This document shows positions 13,123-23,701 of a stretch of 64,000 nt of DNA, one piece after another. Origin of the DNA: Trichomonas vaginalis G3 (lineage: Eukaryota > Parabasalia > Trichomonadida > Trichomonadidae); the NCBI RefSeq assembly GCF_026262505.1, contig NC_067204.1:7659797-7723796 (forward strand), written 5' to 3'. A program made the translations under genes and the position numbers. Position 1 is the stretch's first letter; every line of letters begins with the position of its first letter. Under the pieces are notes generated by a model that did not search any database, was not told the origin of the DNA, and saw nothing but the letters and a program-made list of their open reading frames with translations.

Positions 13123-15489
13123 ATGGATCATAAGACATATAATGATCTAATGGATCTATGTTCTGGTATAAATGATGCCTTTGTTTCATTGTTCAGTCTC
13201 GCAACTTATGATGAGAGAGAAATCGAATTGCTATACCAGGAAATCAAATCAAAGATTCTTGAACCAAAAATTATGTATCGAGCTCAGATTATCTCATTAA
13301 TATATGAAATAACCCAGAACAGAGATAAATATTGTTCGTCATATCAATTTTTAATTGATAAAATTAATGGGGAAAATAGATACTCGGTAGAAACTTATAA
13401 TGAAAACTTTTTAAATAAACTTAGCCCATTTCAAAGAGCAATTATTAATGATGATTTACATTCTCTTATTGATTTAACAGCAATGGAAGAATCAAATTTA
13501 TGTCAACAACCACAAAGTAGATTAAGCTGGAATTTTCTTAATAGAGAACAGTTTGGTGAAATTTTACTTGTGTGGTGTTGCATGTATGGAGCTGAAAACT
13601 GTTTCAAGTATTTAAGAACAGAATTTAAATATGAAATTACACGCAGATGTCTTCAAAAATCGTTTTTAGGTGGAAACGCTGATATTATGCATGAATGTTT
13701 GAAATCTCAAATGCCAGATGATATGTGTATGAGTTATGCAATTGAATCTTATAGAATTGATTTTGTTCTTTATTTGATGAGTACATTCAATATTAGAATA
13801 CCCCTTTCTGTCTGCTCTAAATTTTATTTTTTCCAGGGTTTTTTTATCTATTTGGATCAGACAAAGAATTTTAAGAATTCATTCCAAGATATTATGTTAA
13901 TTAATTTCCCACCTTTATATGATTATCTCATTTCTCATGGTGCAAATGTCAATACACATTATAGTGAATATAAAAGCATTATCTCAGGAATAATACAAAA
14001 TAATTATTACGAAACTGCGAAATTATTCATTGCCAAAGGAGTCAGAATCAATGTTGACATTGCATATAAAAGATCTCTTCTTTATTCTGCTGTTGAAGAT
14101 AATAATATCGAAATGACTAAATTTCTAATTGCCAATGGTGCAAAAATCAATAGGGAAGTGGCTTCTGGAAATATACTTCATTTAGCAGTAAGGTACAATC
14201 TTGAAGAGATGACAGAAATTCTCCTTTTGAATGGTGCTAATCCTAGAATTAAGGATTTTGGTGGTAAAATTGCACTTAGCCTTGCGATTGAAAACAACAA
14301 TAAGGATATATCAGAGCTATTAATTTTACATGGTTCTGATGTTAACTTCAAAGATTACAATAAGAAATCTTTAATTCATTATGCAATAGAAATTGGAAAT
14401 CAAGATCTTGTTGAACTGTTAGTTTCACATAGTGCAAATATCAATGCAAAAGATAATCAAAATAATACTGCGCTTCATTATGCTGTAAAAATGGCAATAA
14501 AGATATTTTAAATTTTCTAATATCTAATGATGCAAATCCCAATATTAAAAATATCAATGGATGTTATCCCATTCATTTAGCAACATTACTGAAAAATAAG
14601 GAAATGGTAGAATCTCTCATATTGAATAATGGCAAATATCTTGTTGATGTTGATACAAAATGCAATAATGATAAGACAGCACTTCATTTGGCAGCAATAA
14701 ATAATTCAATTGAAATTGCTGAATTTCTTATATCACATGGAGCCAATATGGACGTGACAGATATTGAAAATTATACACCATTTCAATGTGCAATTAGAAA
14801 TTATCATAGAGAAATTATCAAAATTTTCATTTTAAATGGTGCAGATGCAAACACAAGAGTAGAAAAAGGATATTCAATTCTATATTTTGCAATAATTTTT
14901 GGTGATAAAGAAATGATAGAATTTCTCATTTCGAATGGAATTGACATCAATTCTGTAGTTGATGCTGATGGCAGAGCAGCACTTCATTTTTCTTTATGGA
15001 TAAATTCTCAATATATCAATAATTATCCATATTGATAGTCTGGAGATTTTTGAGTTCCTCATAGATAATGGTGCTAACATCAACGCAAAAAATATCAAAG
15101 AAAAGTCGGTTCTTCATTATGCAATAAAGTATAATAACATTGCTGCTGTTGAATTTCTCATATCACATAATGTAAATGTGAACATTACCAATAAAAATGG
15201 ACAAACTGTTCTTCATTATGCAGTTATCAAACATAATATTGAACTCGCCAATTTTCTTGTTACACATGGTTCCGATGTCAATATCAAAGATAAAAATGGA
15301 AGAACTCCTCTCCATATTGCAGTACAGCACAATTACAAAGAATTTGTTGAATTTTTAATCATGCATTGTGCAGATCTTGATATCAAAGATGAATATGGAA
15401 AAACGGCACTTTGTATTGCAATTGAAAACAATTATAATGATATTGTTAGTCTCCTGATTTCATGTGATAACAAGATCAGTCGCAACTAA
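13123..15489 (+). pseudogene. Second DUF3447/ankyrin-repeat gene, two frameshifts
   Basis: A paralogue of the gene at 8472. The N-terminal helical region is similar, then a DUF3447-type block (MYGAENCFKYLRTEF, NADIMHECLKSQMPDDMCM), then ankyrin repeats. The first frame runs to 14511 and ends in ALHYAVKMAIKIF. The repeat sense continues at once in another frame if one A is missing from the A run near 14,490. That frame reaches 15035, and a third frame then carries FEFLIDNGANINAKN and three more repeats to 15489. This makes at least two single-base-scale breaks in an otherwise clean ankyrin array. The preserved repeats suggest recent loss, or alternatively sequencing error at homopolymers. Function is unknown beyond the protein-binding ankyrin scaffold. 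Confidence 0.85.
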
Positions 15490-15737
15490 AATATTCTTGA
15501 ATAAAATTTTAATTATCGAAATCATGATTTTTGACTTCAAACGAAAGTTCACATAATGTTGTTTATGAGCTTATAAAAATTCATATGACTGAAGCAGAAA
15601 TTTTGAATCAAAGAATGAATTCATTCCTTGTTCTCTGATTCATGAGTAAATTTAAGTGCAAATCGATCATTTATCTCGTCTACATCTATTTTTGAACCTT
15701 ATTAGAGAATTATGAGAAGGCAAGTTATTTTTTGAAA

Positions 15738-16439
15738 ATGACCGAATTTGGTTTTAGCGCTTCATCATCTAATTCTGAGCTCAATCAAGAAGCTCAGCAG
15801 CATGATGAAGCCCAAGTAATAAAGTTTAATGTACCTTACGCACCCGAACTCAGCGAAGATTATTTGATAGAAATATTAACTCCATATAAAGAGACAATTG
15901 ATAAACTCCAAGCATTCTTTTTATGGAGACGACCGATTCAATTGATTCTTGTTTTACTATATATTAATTTTTGGGCAATAATAATATATTTATTAAATTT
16001 ATCATTTATTAACATCTCGATTATCATTACAGTTTCCTTTGTATACATTATGATGATTCATGAGCGTCATGGTGTCGTTTCAAATATATTCTTCCCACCT
16101 GTTCCTGTAGATTATGATTCGACAGCATCAAATAGAATTTACCCGCTTGAAAATATAGCACATATCATATCTATATTTGTAAGCCGCTTTTACTCTTTTT
16201 ATAATAGTTGTTTTACAAAATTATCAGACTTATCATTTGTCGGCCAGCTTTCATGGATATCAATTTTGGTATGTATGTTCATATTCTTCAAGATTGTACG
16301 GACATTTTGGATCGTTATGTTTTTCATTGATGGTTTATTAATTTTACCAGGATTTCTTTTCAATCCGGCTATTTATCCAAGCATTTCTGATAATATGCAG
16401 TGGGTTTTGACTATAATATCTCCTAAATTACGCGATTAA
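15738..16439 (+). CDS. Multi-pass membrane protein with reticulon/ARL6IP1-like topology
   Basis: 233 residues from the ATG at 15738 (a TTG two codons upstream is not a likely start). The first 60 residues are acidic and polar, followed by IEILTPYKETIDKLQAFFLW, a long hydrophobic hairpin (about residues 70-110), a polar stretch containing RHGVVSNIFFPPVPVDY, and a second hydrophobic hairpin (about 175-210). Two long hydrophobic hairpins with a cytosolic N-terminus recall reticulon-homology and ARL6IP1-like ER-shaping proteins. This is a topology argument only, and I do not recognise a diagnostic motif. No signal peptide is evident. Confidence 0.65.
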   Translation: MTEFGFSASSSNSELNQEAQQHDEAQVIKFNVPYAPELSEDYLIEILTPYKETIDKLQAFFLWRRPIQLILVLLYINFWAIIIYLLNLSFINISIIITVSFVYIMMIHERHGVVSNIFFPPVPVDYDSTASNRIYPLENIAHIISIFVSRFYSFYNSCFTKLSDLSFVGQLSWISILVCMFIFFKIVRTFWIVMFFIDGLLILPGFLFNPAIYPSISDNMQWVLTIISPKLRD

Positions 16440-17092
16440 TCAACTTAATTGAGTTTGATTTATTTTCAGCCTTGATTCTAACAATTCTTCTTACTGTTAT
16501 TTGATTTATTGCTATCTAATATTTTAGATACAATACAGATGAAATCAAATAATTCGGAAAAATCAAAACAAAATCTAATTTTGGTTTGATCAAAACGCGT
16601 TTTATATTGTTTTTTGTTATCACCTTAATGAGTTGTGTTATTTGTTTAATAAAAATTACCGAAATTCCTTTGATTATTCATATTGATTTTGATCGCCTGA
16701 AGTAATTTGCATTTGGATTGGATTAAATGTATGTATATCAATAATATTACATTTTCCACATAGCAGATTGATTTGGTTTAATAATCATGAAATATCGCAA
16801 ACATTCTGAAAATTCACTTCACGAATAATATATGATCTATTCAATGTGCTTATTAAAAAATTCGAAGAGTACATTTAAAGTAAAATCTCTGAACACAAAA
16901 CATTCAAAATTTGAATTAATTTAACCTTTTGATCACCTATCGGATAATTTCACTTTCCTAGCAGCTGTTAACTACTAGTGACTTGGAGAATACAATAAAC
17001 AACAGTTATTGTAAAGTTAACAATTTTGTCGCAAAAAGAAAAACCGCATTTTTTATTCAATTGTCTTTTGAAAAAAAAAGTAAAAAAATAAT
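16440..17092. other. Intergenic, 653 bp
   Basis: AT-rich spacer between two plus-strand genes. The last 30 bp before the next ATG are A-rich. There is no recognisable Inr within 30 bp of that ATG, and no repeat or RNA gene is seen. Confidence 0.5.
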
Positions 17093-17770
17093 ATGTATCC
17101 CTTTTCAGGTTCCATGGCTTTTGGATCTCTTCTTGAGCCAAATTTTAACTTAATAGATATACATGCTATAGATACTGATAGAATTGCCCATTCATTGCCT
17201 ACAACTCCGCACAGAATTTTCGTTACAGATACACGTAAAGCATTAGTTCTGGATTTAGATGAAACTCTTGTTCACACATCAACATTTCCTCCCCATTCAG
17301 ATGTTGAAGCCTTAAAATTCGACGATACGAACGAATACGTGTTTTTGCGACCAAATGTAAAGAAATTTTTGGAAAGAGTTTCAGAACTCTTTGAGGTATT
17401 TATCTTTACGGCAGGTACCCAGATATATGCAGAAAGAATCCTCGATTCTTTCTGCCCACAAATCGACCAAATGCACCGTTTCTACAGGGATTCGTGCAAA
17501 TTCAGTGGAAATAAATGCAAGAAGGATCTTAATAAGTTCGGAAGACCATTAACCAAAGTGGTAATGGTTGATGATAACTATCAGATGCGCAGTTATTACC
17601 CACAAAATACAATTTATATTGACAGATGGAGTGGTACTCCATTGGATGACGTTTTAATGTCAAAGATTCTCCCGATTCTAGAAAAATGTGCTGATGCAGA
17701 AGATGTCAGACCAATTGTCAAGGAATACGGCGAAAGAACTATCGAGCGTAGAGCATCAAGCTTTTTCTAA
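17093..17770 (+). CDS. FCP1/SCP-like (NIF-type, HAD superfamily) phosphatase
   Basis: 225 residues. The catalytic HAD motif DLDETLVHTS is at residues 54-63, with D54 as predicted nucleophile and D56 as general acid. It is followed by YVFLRPNVKKFLERVSELFE (the RPG/RPN segment of the family), VFIFTAGTQIYAERILD, and the C-terminal motif VVMVDDNYQM, whose Asp pair binds Mg. This is the compact small-CTD-phosphatase layout without a BRCT domain. Known members remove phosphate from Ser in the RNA polymerase II CTD or related nuclear targets. Here the substrate is unknown. The first 45 residues are a short variable leader. No membrane segment is present, which distinguishes it from Dullard or TIM50 types. 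Confidence 0.9.
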   Translation: MYPFSGSMAFGSLLEPNFNLIDIHAIDTDRIAHSLPTTPHRIFVTDTRKALVLDLDETLVHTSTFPPHSDVEALKFDDTNEYVFLRPNVKKFLERVSELFEVFIFTAGTQIYAERILDSFCPQIDQMHRFYRDSCKFSGNKCKKDLNKFGRPLTKVVMVDDNYQMRSYYPQNTIYIDRWSGTPLDDVLMSKILPILEKCADAEDVRPIVKEYGERTIERRASSFF

Positions 17771-19289
17771 TTGTTTGGATTTGTTTTAGTGTTATTTTAA
17801 ACCTTATTATTTAAACTTAGTTTTTATCTTTAAAATTTGGCAGCCCAGATGAGATATTATGATTCCTTTTGTTATATCTAGGTTCTTCTGATATTATTGA
17901 GATCATTTTAATTTTCCTCAAAATAAGTGGAAATTCGATTACATCAATATATGGATCTAAAACTGATCGCGATGGTAGAACGAAAGTAGGTAAATCTGAA
18001 AAATGAAAATACGATAAGAAGAAATCTAGATCTTAAAGTGTAATATTAATTTCTATATTTCAGTTTAAATGTAAGTTTTTATGTTCATTTGTTTATAAAC
18101 TTTAATTTAGCAAATTTTGATTTTCAAATTTGATAATTTTCTTATTTTTACACATATAATTTAAAGAAAACATATTACAAATAATTACTGTCGTTAAATT
18201 TTATTAATAATTTCTATAAATTGTTCTGAAAATTGAAATTAATAATCAAAAATTCCAAAAAAAATTTAAAAAGAAAAATTTATCATTAAAAATCTAAGAG
18301 TTCATCTTTAATTTTTCGATTTTGCAATTTTTTTGGAGTAAACTTACTTTCAGTTTTTGTCAAGCTATAGGAATGTATTCAAATCGTATCGTAAATCAAT
18401 CATTTTAATGCATTTCAACATCAAAATCTTATTAAATCGTCTATCAAATCACTTTTTTCAGACTTGTAGCTCACAGATTCTATAGTAGCTTCTTCAAACA
18501 ATAGATAGTCTCAGATTAAAACATCTCAGTTCATTATCAATTTCAATTTTTCGAATCTTCGCAGTTTTTTTCACTACAAATCCGTTCACTAATCATTTTT
18601 CATCCAGAACAGGCCTTCTGGCTTGATTTTATCTTAATCAAAATCAACCTTTCAGACTTTTCCTTAAAATTACTTCTAAAATCTAGGGAAACAAAAGACC
18701 TTAGATGCTTGTTGAACTTCTTACCTGATTAACACCATCAATGAATGTTTGTATCATTTTAATCTTATTTGTTTCATATCATAAAACTCAACTCAGACAA
18801 TTCTCTTACATTTTACTTATGGGAAAGTTTTATAGTTGATTTTCATTCCTTTGGTGAAACTTTTATTATTCTTTTCTCATCTTAAGTATTATTAGGCTAT
18901 GTTTTTGCACCACAAGATGTTAACAAAAAATAGATGATTTGTAAGAACTTTTGATCAGTTTCGATCGCACAAAACAAAATTTACCAAATCGAAAGACAAA
19001 TTTTATCATATATGGTTTAAAAGAAGTCACGAAGTATATACAAACACCATTTAGAGTTCATCACTCCTTTGTTTCACTCTAATACATCAATTTATCAACA
19101 AAAATATATAATTGTTTTCTGAGTTTGATCAGATTTTGAGCGATGAAATGCCAACAAAGCGTGATGCTAAGCGAAATTACTAACCCGATCTTGTAAATCA
19201 GCAACAACAAAATTCAAATTGTAAACGACATTAAACGTGACGATTAAATAAACTGTCAGTTTTTTGAAAGCTGTCCGTTTGAGTGGGTG
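17771..19289. other. Intergenic, 1.5 kb
   Basis: Long AT-rich spacer. I find no ORF with protein-like composition, no tRNA-like box pair and no long repeat. It probably contains the 3' end of the phosphatase transcript and the promoter of the BET gene. Confidence 0.45.
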
Positions 19290-20162
19290 ATGTTAACTGA
19301 TTATCAGAAACAGCATCTTCTTGAAGGACTAGACAAAGTCGCTGAGTATCATATCTCAGCAATGTTCGCCATTCCAGTTGATCCTGAGAGAGATGGATGC
19401 CCGAATTATCTCGAAATTATTAAAACTCCAATGGATCTTGGCACAGTCCGCAAAAAATTGCTCAATAACGAGTATAATACAGTCCAAGACTGTAAAAATG
19501 ACGTTGCCCTTATATGGGAAAACACTATCAAATTTAACGGTCAAAACACAATCATTTTTTTTTTAGCGAAACAGCTCGAAAAAGTTTTCAAAGAAAATAC
19601 CGATTGGCTTTCCGGCGATGATTATACAGATTGGCATAAAAAATGCACAGAAATTAAAGCAAGAAACGCAGCAACTAAAGTTAACTTCGAAAAGAAAGCA
19701 GTTGCAGCTAAACCATCACGCCAGCACTCAACACCTGCCGAAGCGCCAGCTCCTGCTCCTGCTGCTCCACCTGCACATCCTCCAAAACCAAGAGGAAGAC
19801 CGGCAAAGAGAAAAGTTGAGCCTGAACAGCCTCCTGTTGTTGCCGAAGTTGTTACTGTTATAGAAGAAGTTAAGGAGGAACCAGCCCCACCTCCACCACC
19901 GCCTCCTCCAGCTCAAGAATCAAATGTTGATACATTGAATCAGGATGAGAAAGACAAACTAGCTTCGGACATTAAAGAAATTACAAATAGAGAAGATGCT
20001 GATGGTATTCAGCGCCTCATTGACTATATAAGTATTCAAGAACCTGAATTAGTTCAAGATGGCGTTGTTGATACCGATTTGAACTCTATGAAGCCAGAAA
20101 CACATCTTGGACTCAGAAAACTTGTTGATGAGATCCTCAAATCATATGCAGCCTCTGTTTGA
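19290..20162 (+). CDS. BET-like protein: single bromodomain plus NET/ET domain
   Basis: 290 residues from the ATG at 19290 (a GTG just before it is not used). Residues about 5-105 are a bromodomain with the ZA-loop string NYLEIIKTPMDLGTVRKKL and the BC-loop FNGQNT, whose Asn is expected to contact acetyl-lysine. Then comes a Pro/Ala-rich linker with a Lys/Arg patch (PRGRPAKRKVEPE, AT-hook-like) and a poly-Pro run. Residues about 213-285 match an extraterminal NET domain (LNQDEKDKLASDIKEI, ending LGLRKLVDEILKSY). BET proteins read acetylated histones and recruit transcription machinery through the ET domain. Metazoan members have two bromodomains, while one plus ET occurs in plants (GTE) and protists. 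Expected to be nuclear. Confidence 0.93.
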   Translation: MLTDYQKQHLLEGLDKVAEYHISAMFAIPVDPERDGCPNYLEIIKTPMDLGTVRKKLLNNEYNTVQDCKNDVALIWENTIKFNGQNTIIFFLAKQLEKVFKENTDWLSGDDYTDWHKKCTEIKARNAATKVNFEKKAVAAKPSRQHSTPAEAPAPAPAAPPAHPPKPRGRPAKRKVEPEQPPVVAEVVTVIEEVKEEPAPPPPPPPPAQESNVDTLNQDEKDKLASDIKEITNREDADGIQRLIDYISIQEPELVQDGVVDTDLNSMKPETHLGLRKLVDEILKSYAASV

Positions 20163-20621
20163 ATTTTATTATTTATATTCATATTCGAATATTATGTTTT
20201 CAACTATCCAATTCTTATATATATACTTACGTTTGTTAAATACATTACTATAAACTTTGCTTACCTCACTCTATGAAAAATTTTTATTTTTCCTCATTCT
20301 AAATATGAAGTTTCTATGTTAGATTAAACATTAAAACTAATATAAATATCATTTTCAATAGATACATGATAGATCTTTACCATTGTGCAATAAATTTATT
20401 GAATTTGGACTAAATAACTTGAGATGACTCATTAAATCAAAATGATTTTGAACAACAAACATAGGAAAATACAAGGTTTCTGTTCATAGGGCTTCATAAC
20501 TATATTTCAAGTCAAGATAATTTAGATTACACCTCGATCATCGCAAAATTTTTGACAAAAAACAATAAATACATTGTTCCATTCCTTCAGATATAAACGC
20601 TTTTAATTTTGAATAAGGCAA
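20163..20621. other. Intergenic, about 460 bp, up to the TIR element
   Basis: AT-rich spacer after the BET gene. Its right end was, before the transposon insertion, the immediate upstream region of the gene at 23702. Nothing else is recognised. Confidence 0.45.
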
Positions 20622-21844
20622 TTGAAACAGTATGGGGGTTTTTAACGTGGAAAAAAGTTTTAGCGTGGAAAAAGCTTTATCAGCTGCTCCTAAGATTCTA
20701 TGCAGAAAAAGCAAGTTCATACATAATCCTATAGTACTAGCCATTATAACCAATCAAGATCGAAGGTTAAAACTTATGTTATAAATATGAATATTTTTAA
20801 AATTTGGCAGTTCTGAGACAATTCTGGGGTTAGAACGCATTAAAATAAATATTCTATCATAATCCCAATATCATCTCTTCAAAATCGAAGCTAGAAAAAT
20901 TATTTATCCAAATGCTTGCATTCTATTACAAATTGATTTTATTATATCGCTGTTATACATAAACATATTTTAAACAATTACCTTGTTCTAACACAATAAT
21001 TTTTAGATAATTCTTATGAATTAGGCTTATACTTATAATTTATTGAGATATTTCTATGGCACTTCAATCAAGATATAGATGACGATATTAAATGCATAGT
21101 TTCTATTAAAGATTACACTTGATTTATTTGAAATTAATTTTTTGATTATTATGTTTTTGTATTTTAATAAAAGGGTTAACAAGAACTATATTACTTGAAT
21201 CTATTTTCATCTAAAACATCAGAATTTTGAAAGATTAAATTTATACCATACTACAATAAGCATTGTAAGCACTATCATATCAAACCTGTATATCTATGCA
21301 TGTACATAATATTATATCTGCTGTGATTTAATTCCTAGATGCATATATATTTTATTTGAAATCGAATACTTACAAACATCCAGCTAAATCTAATATAGGA
21401 CTATCTTTTAATTTATAAACAAAATTTAATTGTCGGCAACACTCTCCTGTATAATAAAGATACAATTAAAAATTATATATATTATTCAATCCAAGAACCA
21501 TGAATCCCGAATAGCAATGTATAGTCAAACAAATATTTTTTCATAAACACAATTAGTATTATACTATCTTGATTTAAAATTATATTTTTGGCATTTGAAA
21601 AATGAATCATTTTGAAATATATAGATTCTGTTGCTTTTAATGGATGCATGATGCATTATATGATGATTATCAAGAAAATCTAAACTGTTTTATCGACAAT
21701 TAATGGTAATGAAGAAAATCTGAAAAATAATTTAACATCAATAGGATATTTAATGAAACAATTATTAAACAAAATTAAACTTAAGAATTAAACTATATTT
21801 GTCATATAAATATCTATGAAAATTTACTTTAATATGTTTCTAGA

Positions 21845-22223
21845 TGCATCTCAATGAAAATCCACGCTAAAACAGTCTAGCGTTATCTGCAAGTCCTACG
21901 AACAGGATCTCGGCGGATATAATATCAAATACATGTATGGATGCATATATATGAAATACTAATAAAATCGATGTTTATTAAAAAATATTATAATTTATTT
22001 CTTCTAAAGTTTTTATTTTATAGATTAATACATAATATCAATCTATATTGTATATCATTTTATCATTCAAAAGGAATAATAATATCAAATTAAAATTAGA
22101 TCATTGTTTTTCTGAGCAAGAATGTCAAACATTGAAAATAATGTTTATTTATTTCAATTATAAAATAATTATACGATAAATATTCCCATTTATGCATTCT
22201 ATTTTCTGCATTTAAGAAGATCA
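21845..22223 (+). repeat. Outer arm A of a large inverted repeat (379 bp)
   Basis: As far as I can align by eye this is the exact reverse complement of 23202-23580. It contains a conserved GC-richer block (about 21,858-21,925) with CGCTAAAACAGTCTAGCG and AGTCCTACGAACAGGATC, both self-complementary. The same block occurs four times in the element. Confidence 0.85.
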
Positions 22224-22341
22224 CAACATATTTGACTAACATTAATAGTTTAGTGTAATAAATCTATACAAGTTCTGAGTATTTGTGATTCACACACTTT
22301 TTCATGTAAATTGCAGACTATTACAAAGAATCTTATTATAA

Positions 22342-22540
22342 TGTATTAACTTTTGAGATATTGTGATGAAATATTTATATATTTCAATCATAATCAGGTA
22401 TGACATGATATTTGTCATATAAATATCTATGAAAATTTACTTTAATATGTTTCTAGATGCATCTCAATGAAAATCCACGCTAAAACAGTCTAGCGTTATC
22501 TGCAAGTCCTACGAACAGGATCTCGGCGGATATAATATCA
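22342..22540 (+). repeat. Inner arm B of the inverted repeat (199 bp)
   Basis: Reverse complement of 22884-23082, of equal length. Its right half (from 22408) also repeats 21795-21984 in direct orientation over about 190 bp, so arm A and arm B share the same core unit. Confidence 0.85.
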
Positions 22541-22883
22541 AATACATGTATGGATGCATATATATGAAATACTAATAAAATTGATGTTTAATAAAAATTA
22601 TGATTAAATTTTTCATCAAACTTCTTATTTTATTATAATATCAATTTTTACATAATAATGTATTTATTATTTCTTCAATCAAAAGTCTTAGCTGACAATG
22701 TATTTAAATTTATTTTTTTGATTAAAATGATATTATATCAAAATATTGATATATAATGTCAATGTTAATAAACGATATGATAAATTAGGTAATATAGTAT
22801 TTTTATGATTGATAATATATTTTTATAATTGATACATAGTGAGTTATGTTAAATTTGCTTAAATATATATCTACACATGCATG

Positions 22884-23082
22884 TGATATTATATCCGCCG
22901 AGATCCTGTTCGTAGGACTTGCAGATAACGCTAGACTGTTTTAGCGTGGATTTTCATTGAGATGCATCTAGAAACATATTAAAGTAAATTTTCATAGATA
23001 TTTATATGACAAATATCATGTCATACCTGATTATGATTGAAATATATAAATATTTCATCACAATATCTCAAAAGTTAATACA
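22884..23082 (-). repeat. Inner arm B' of the inverted repeat (199 bp)
   Basis: Reverse complement of 22342-22540, separated from it by a 343 bp AT-rich loop that I cannot match to anything else here. Confidence 0.85.
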
Positions 23083-23201
23083 CTTTCCCAAGATTACATA
23101 TAATAGTTTGGATTATATAAAAGAGAGTTGTAGGTATCGCCATGGAAGAAGGTTGATATAACTATATTATACACAATTTTGAATCCTAGTTAAATTTATT
23201 A

Positions 23202-23580
23202 TGATCTTCTTAAATGCAGAAAATAGAATGCATAAATGGGAATATTTATCGTATAATTATTTTATAATTGAAATAAATAAACATTATTTTCAATGTTTGA
23301 CATTCTTGCTCAGAAAAACAATGATCTAATTTTAATTTGATATTATTATTCCTTTTGAATGATAAAATGATATACAATATAGATTGATATTATGTATTAA
23401 TCTATAAAATAAAAACTTTAGAAGAAATAAATTATAATATTTTTTAATAAACATCGATTTTATTAGTATTTCATATATATGCATCCATACATGTATTTGA
23501 TATTATATCCGCCGAGATCCTGTTCGTAGGACTTGCAGATAACGCTAGACTGTTTTAGCGTGGATTTTCATTGAGATGCA
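23202..23580 (-). repeat. Outer arm A' of the inverted repeat (379 bp)
   Basis: Reverse complement of 21845-22223. The segment between B' and A' (119 bp) has the same length as that between A and B (118 bp) but an unrelated sequence. Confidence 0.85.
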
Positions 23581-23701
23581 ACTTGGAAAAAAATTGAAAA
23601 TCTGGATTTGAACCTTCGACCTCTACGGTCAAAAAACGGTTCCACGCTAAAACAAAATCCACGTTAAAAACCCCCATACTGTTGAAATAGAAAAATCCAA
23701 A

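Larger units (their letters stand above)
20628..23681. mobile_element. 3,054 bp non-autonomous TIR DNA transposon
   Basis: The left end reads CAGTATGGGGGTTTTTAACG and the right end is its inverse complement. Inverted identity continues through a subterminal GTTTTAGCGTGGA motif, so the TIR is about 40 bp. Both ends are flanked by TTGAAA (20622-20627 and 23682-23687), a likely 6 bp target duplication. No transposase frame is present. The interior is AT-rich and contains a large inverted repeat built of two perfect arm pairs (listed separately), whose unit again carries the CCACGCTAAAAC motif of the TIR. The family is not assigned. The CAGT start recalls several superfamilies, but the TSD fits neither TA nor TTAA. 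The insertion lies directly upstream of the ATG at 23702. Confidence 0.8.

Noticed and set aside
20538-20753. 71-codon minus-strand frame across the left end of the TIR element
   Set aside because: Partly encoded by the TIR itself and crosses the insertion border, so it cannot be an ancestral gene.
23604-23640. B-box-like GGTTCAAATCC (minus strand) at the right end of the TIR element
   Set aside because: The A-box candidate is too close (about 35 nt) and no cloverleaf can be drawn. Kept only as a curiosity.
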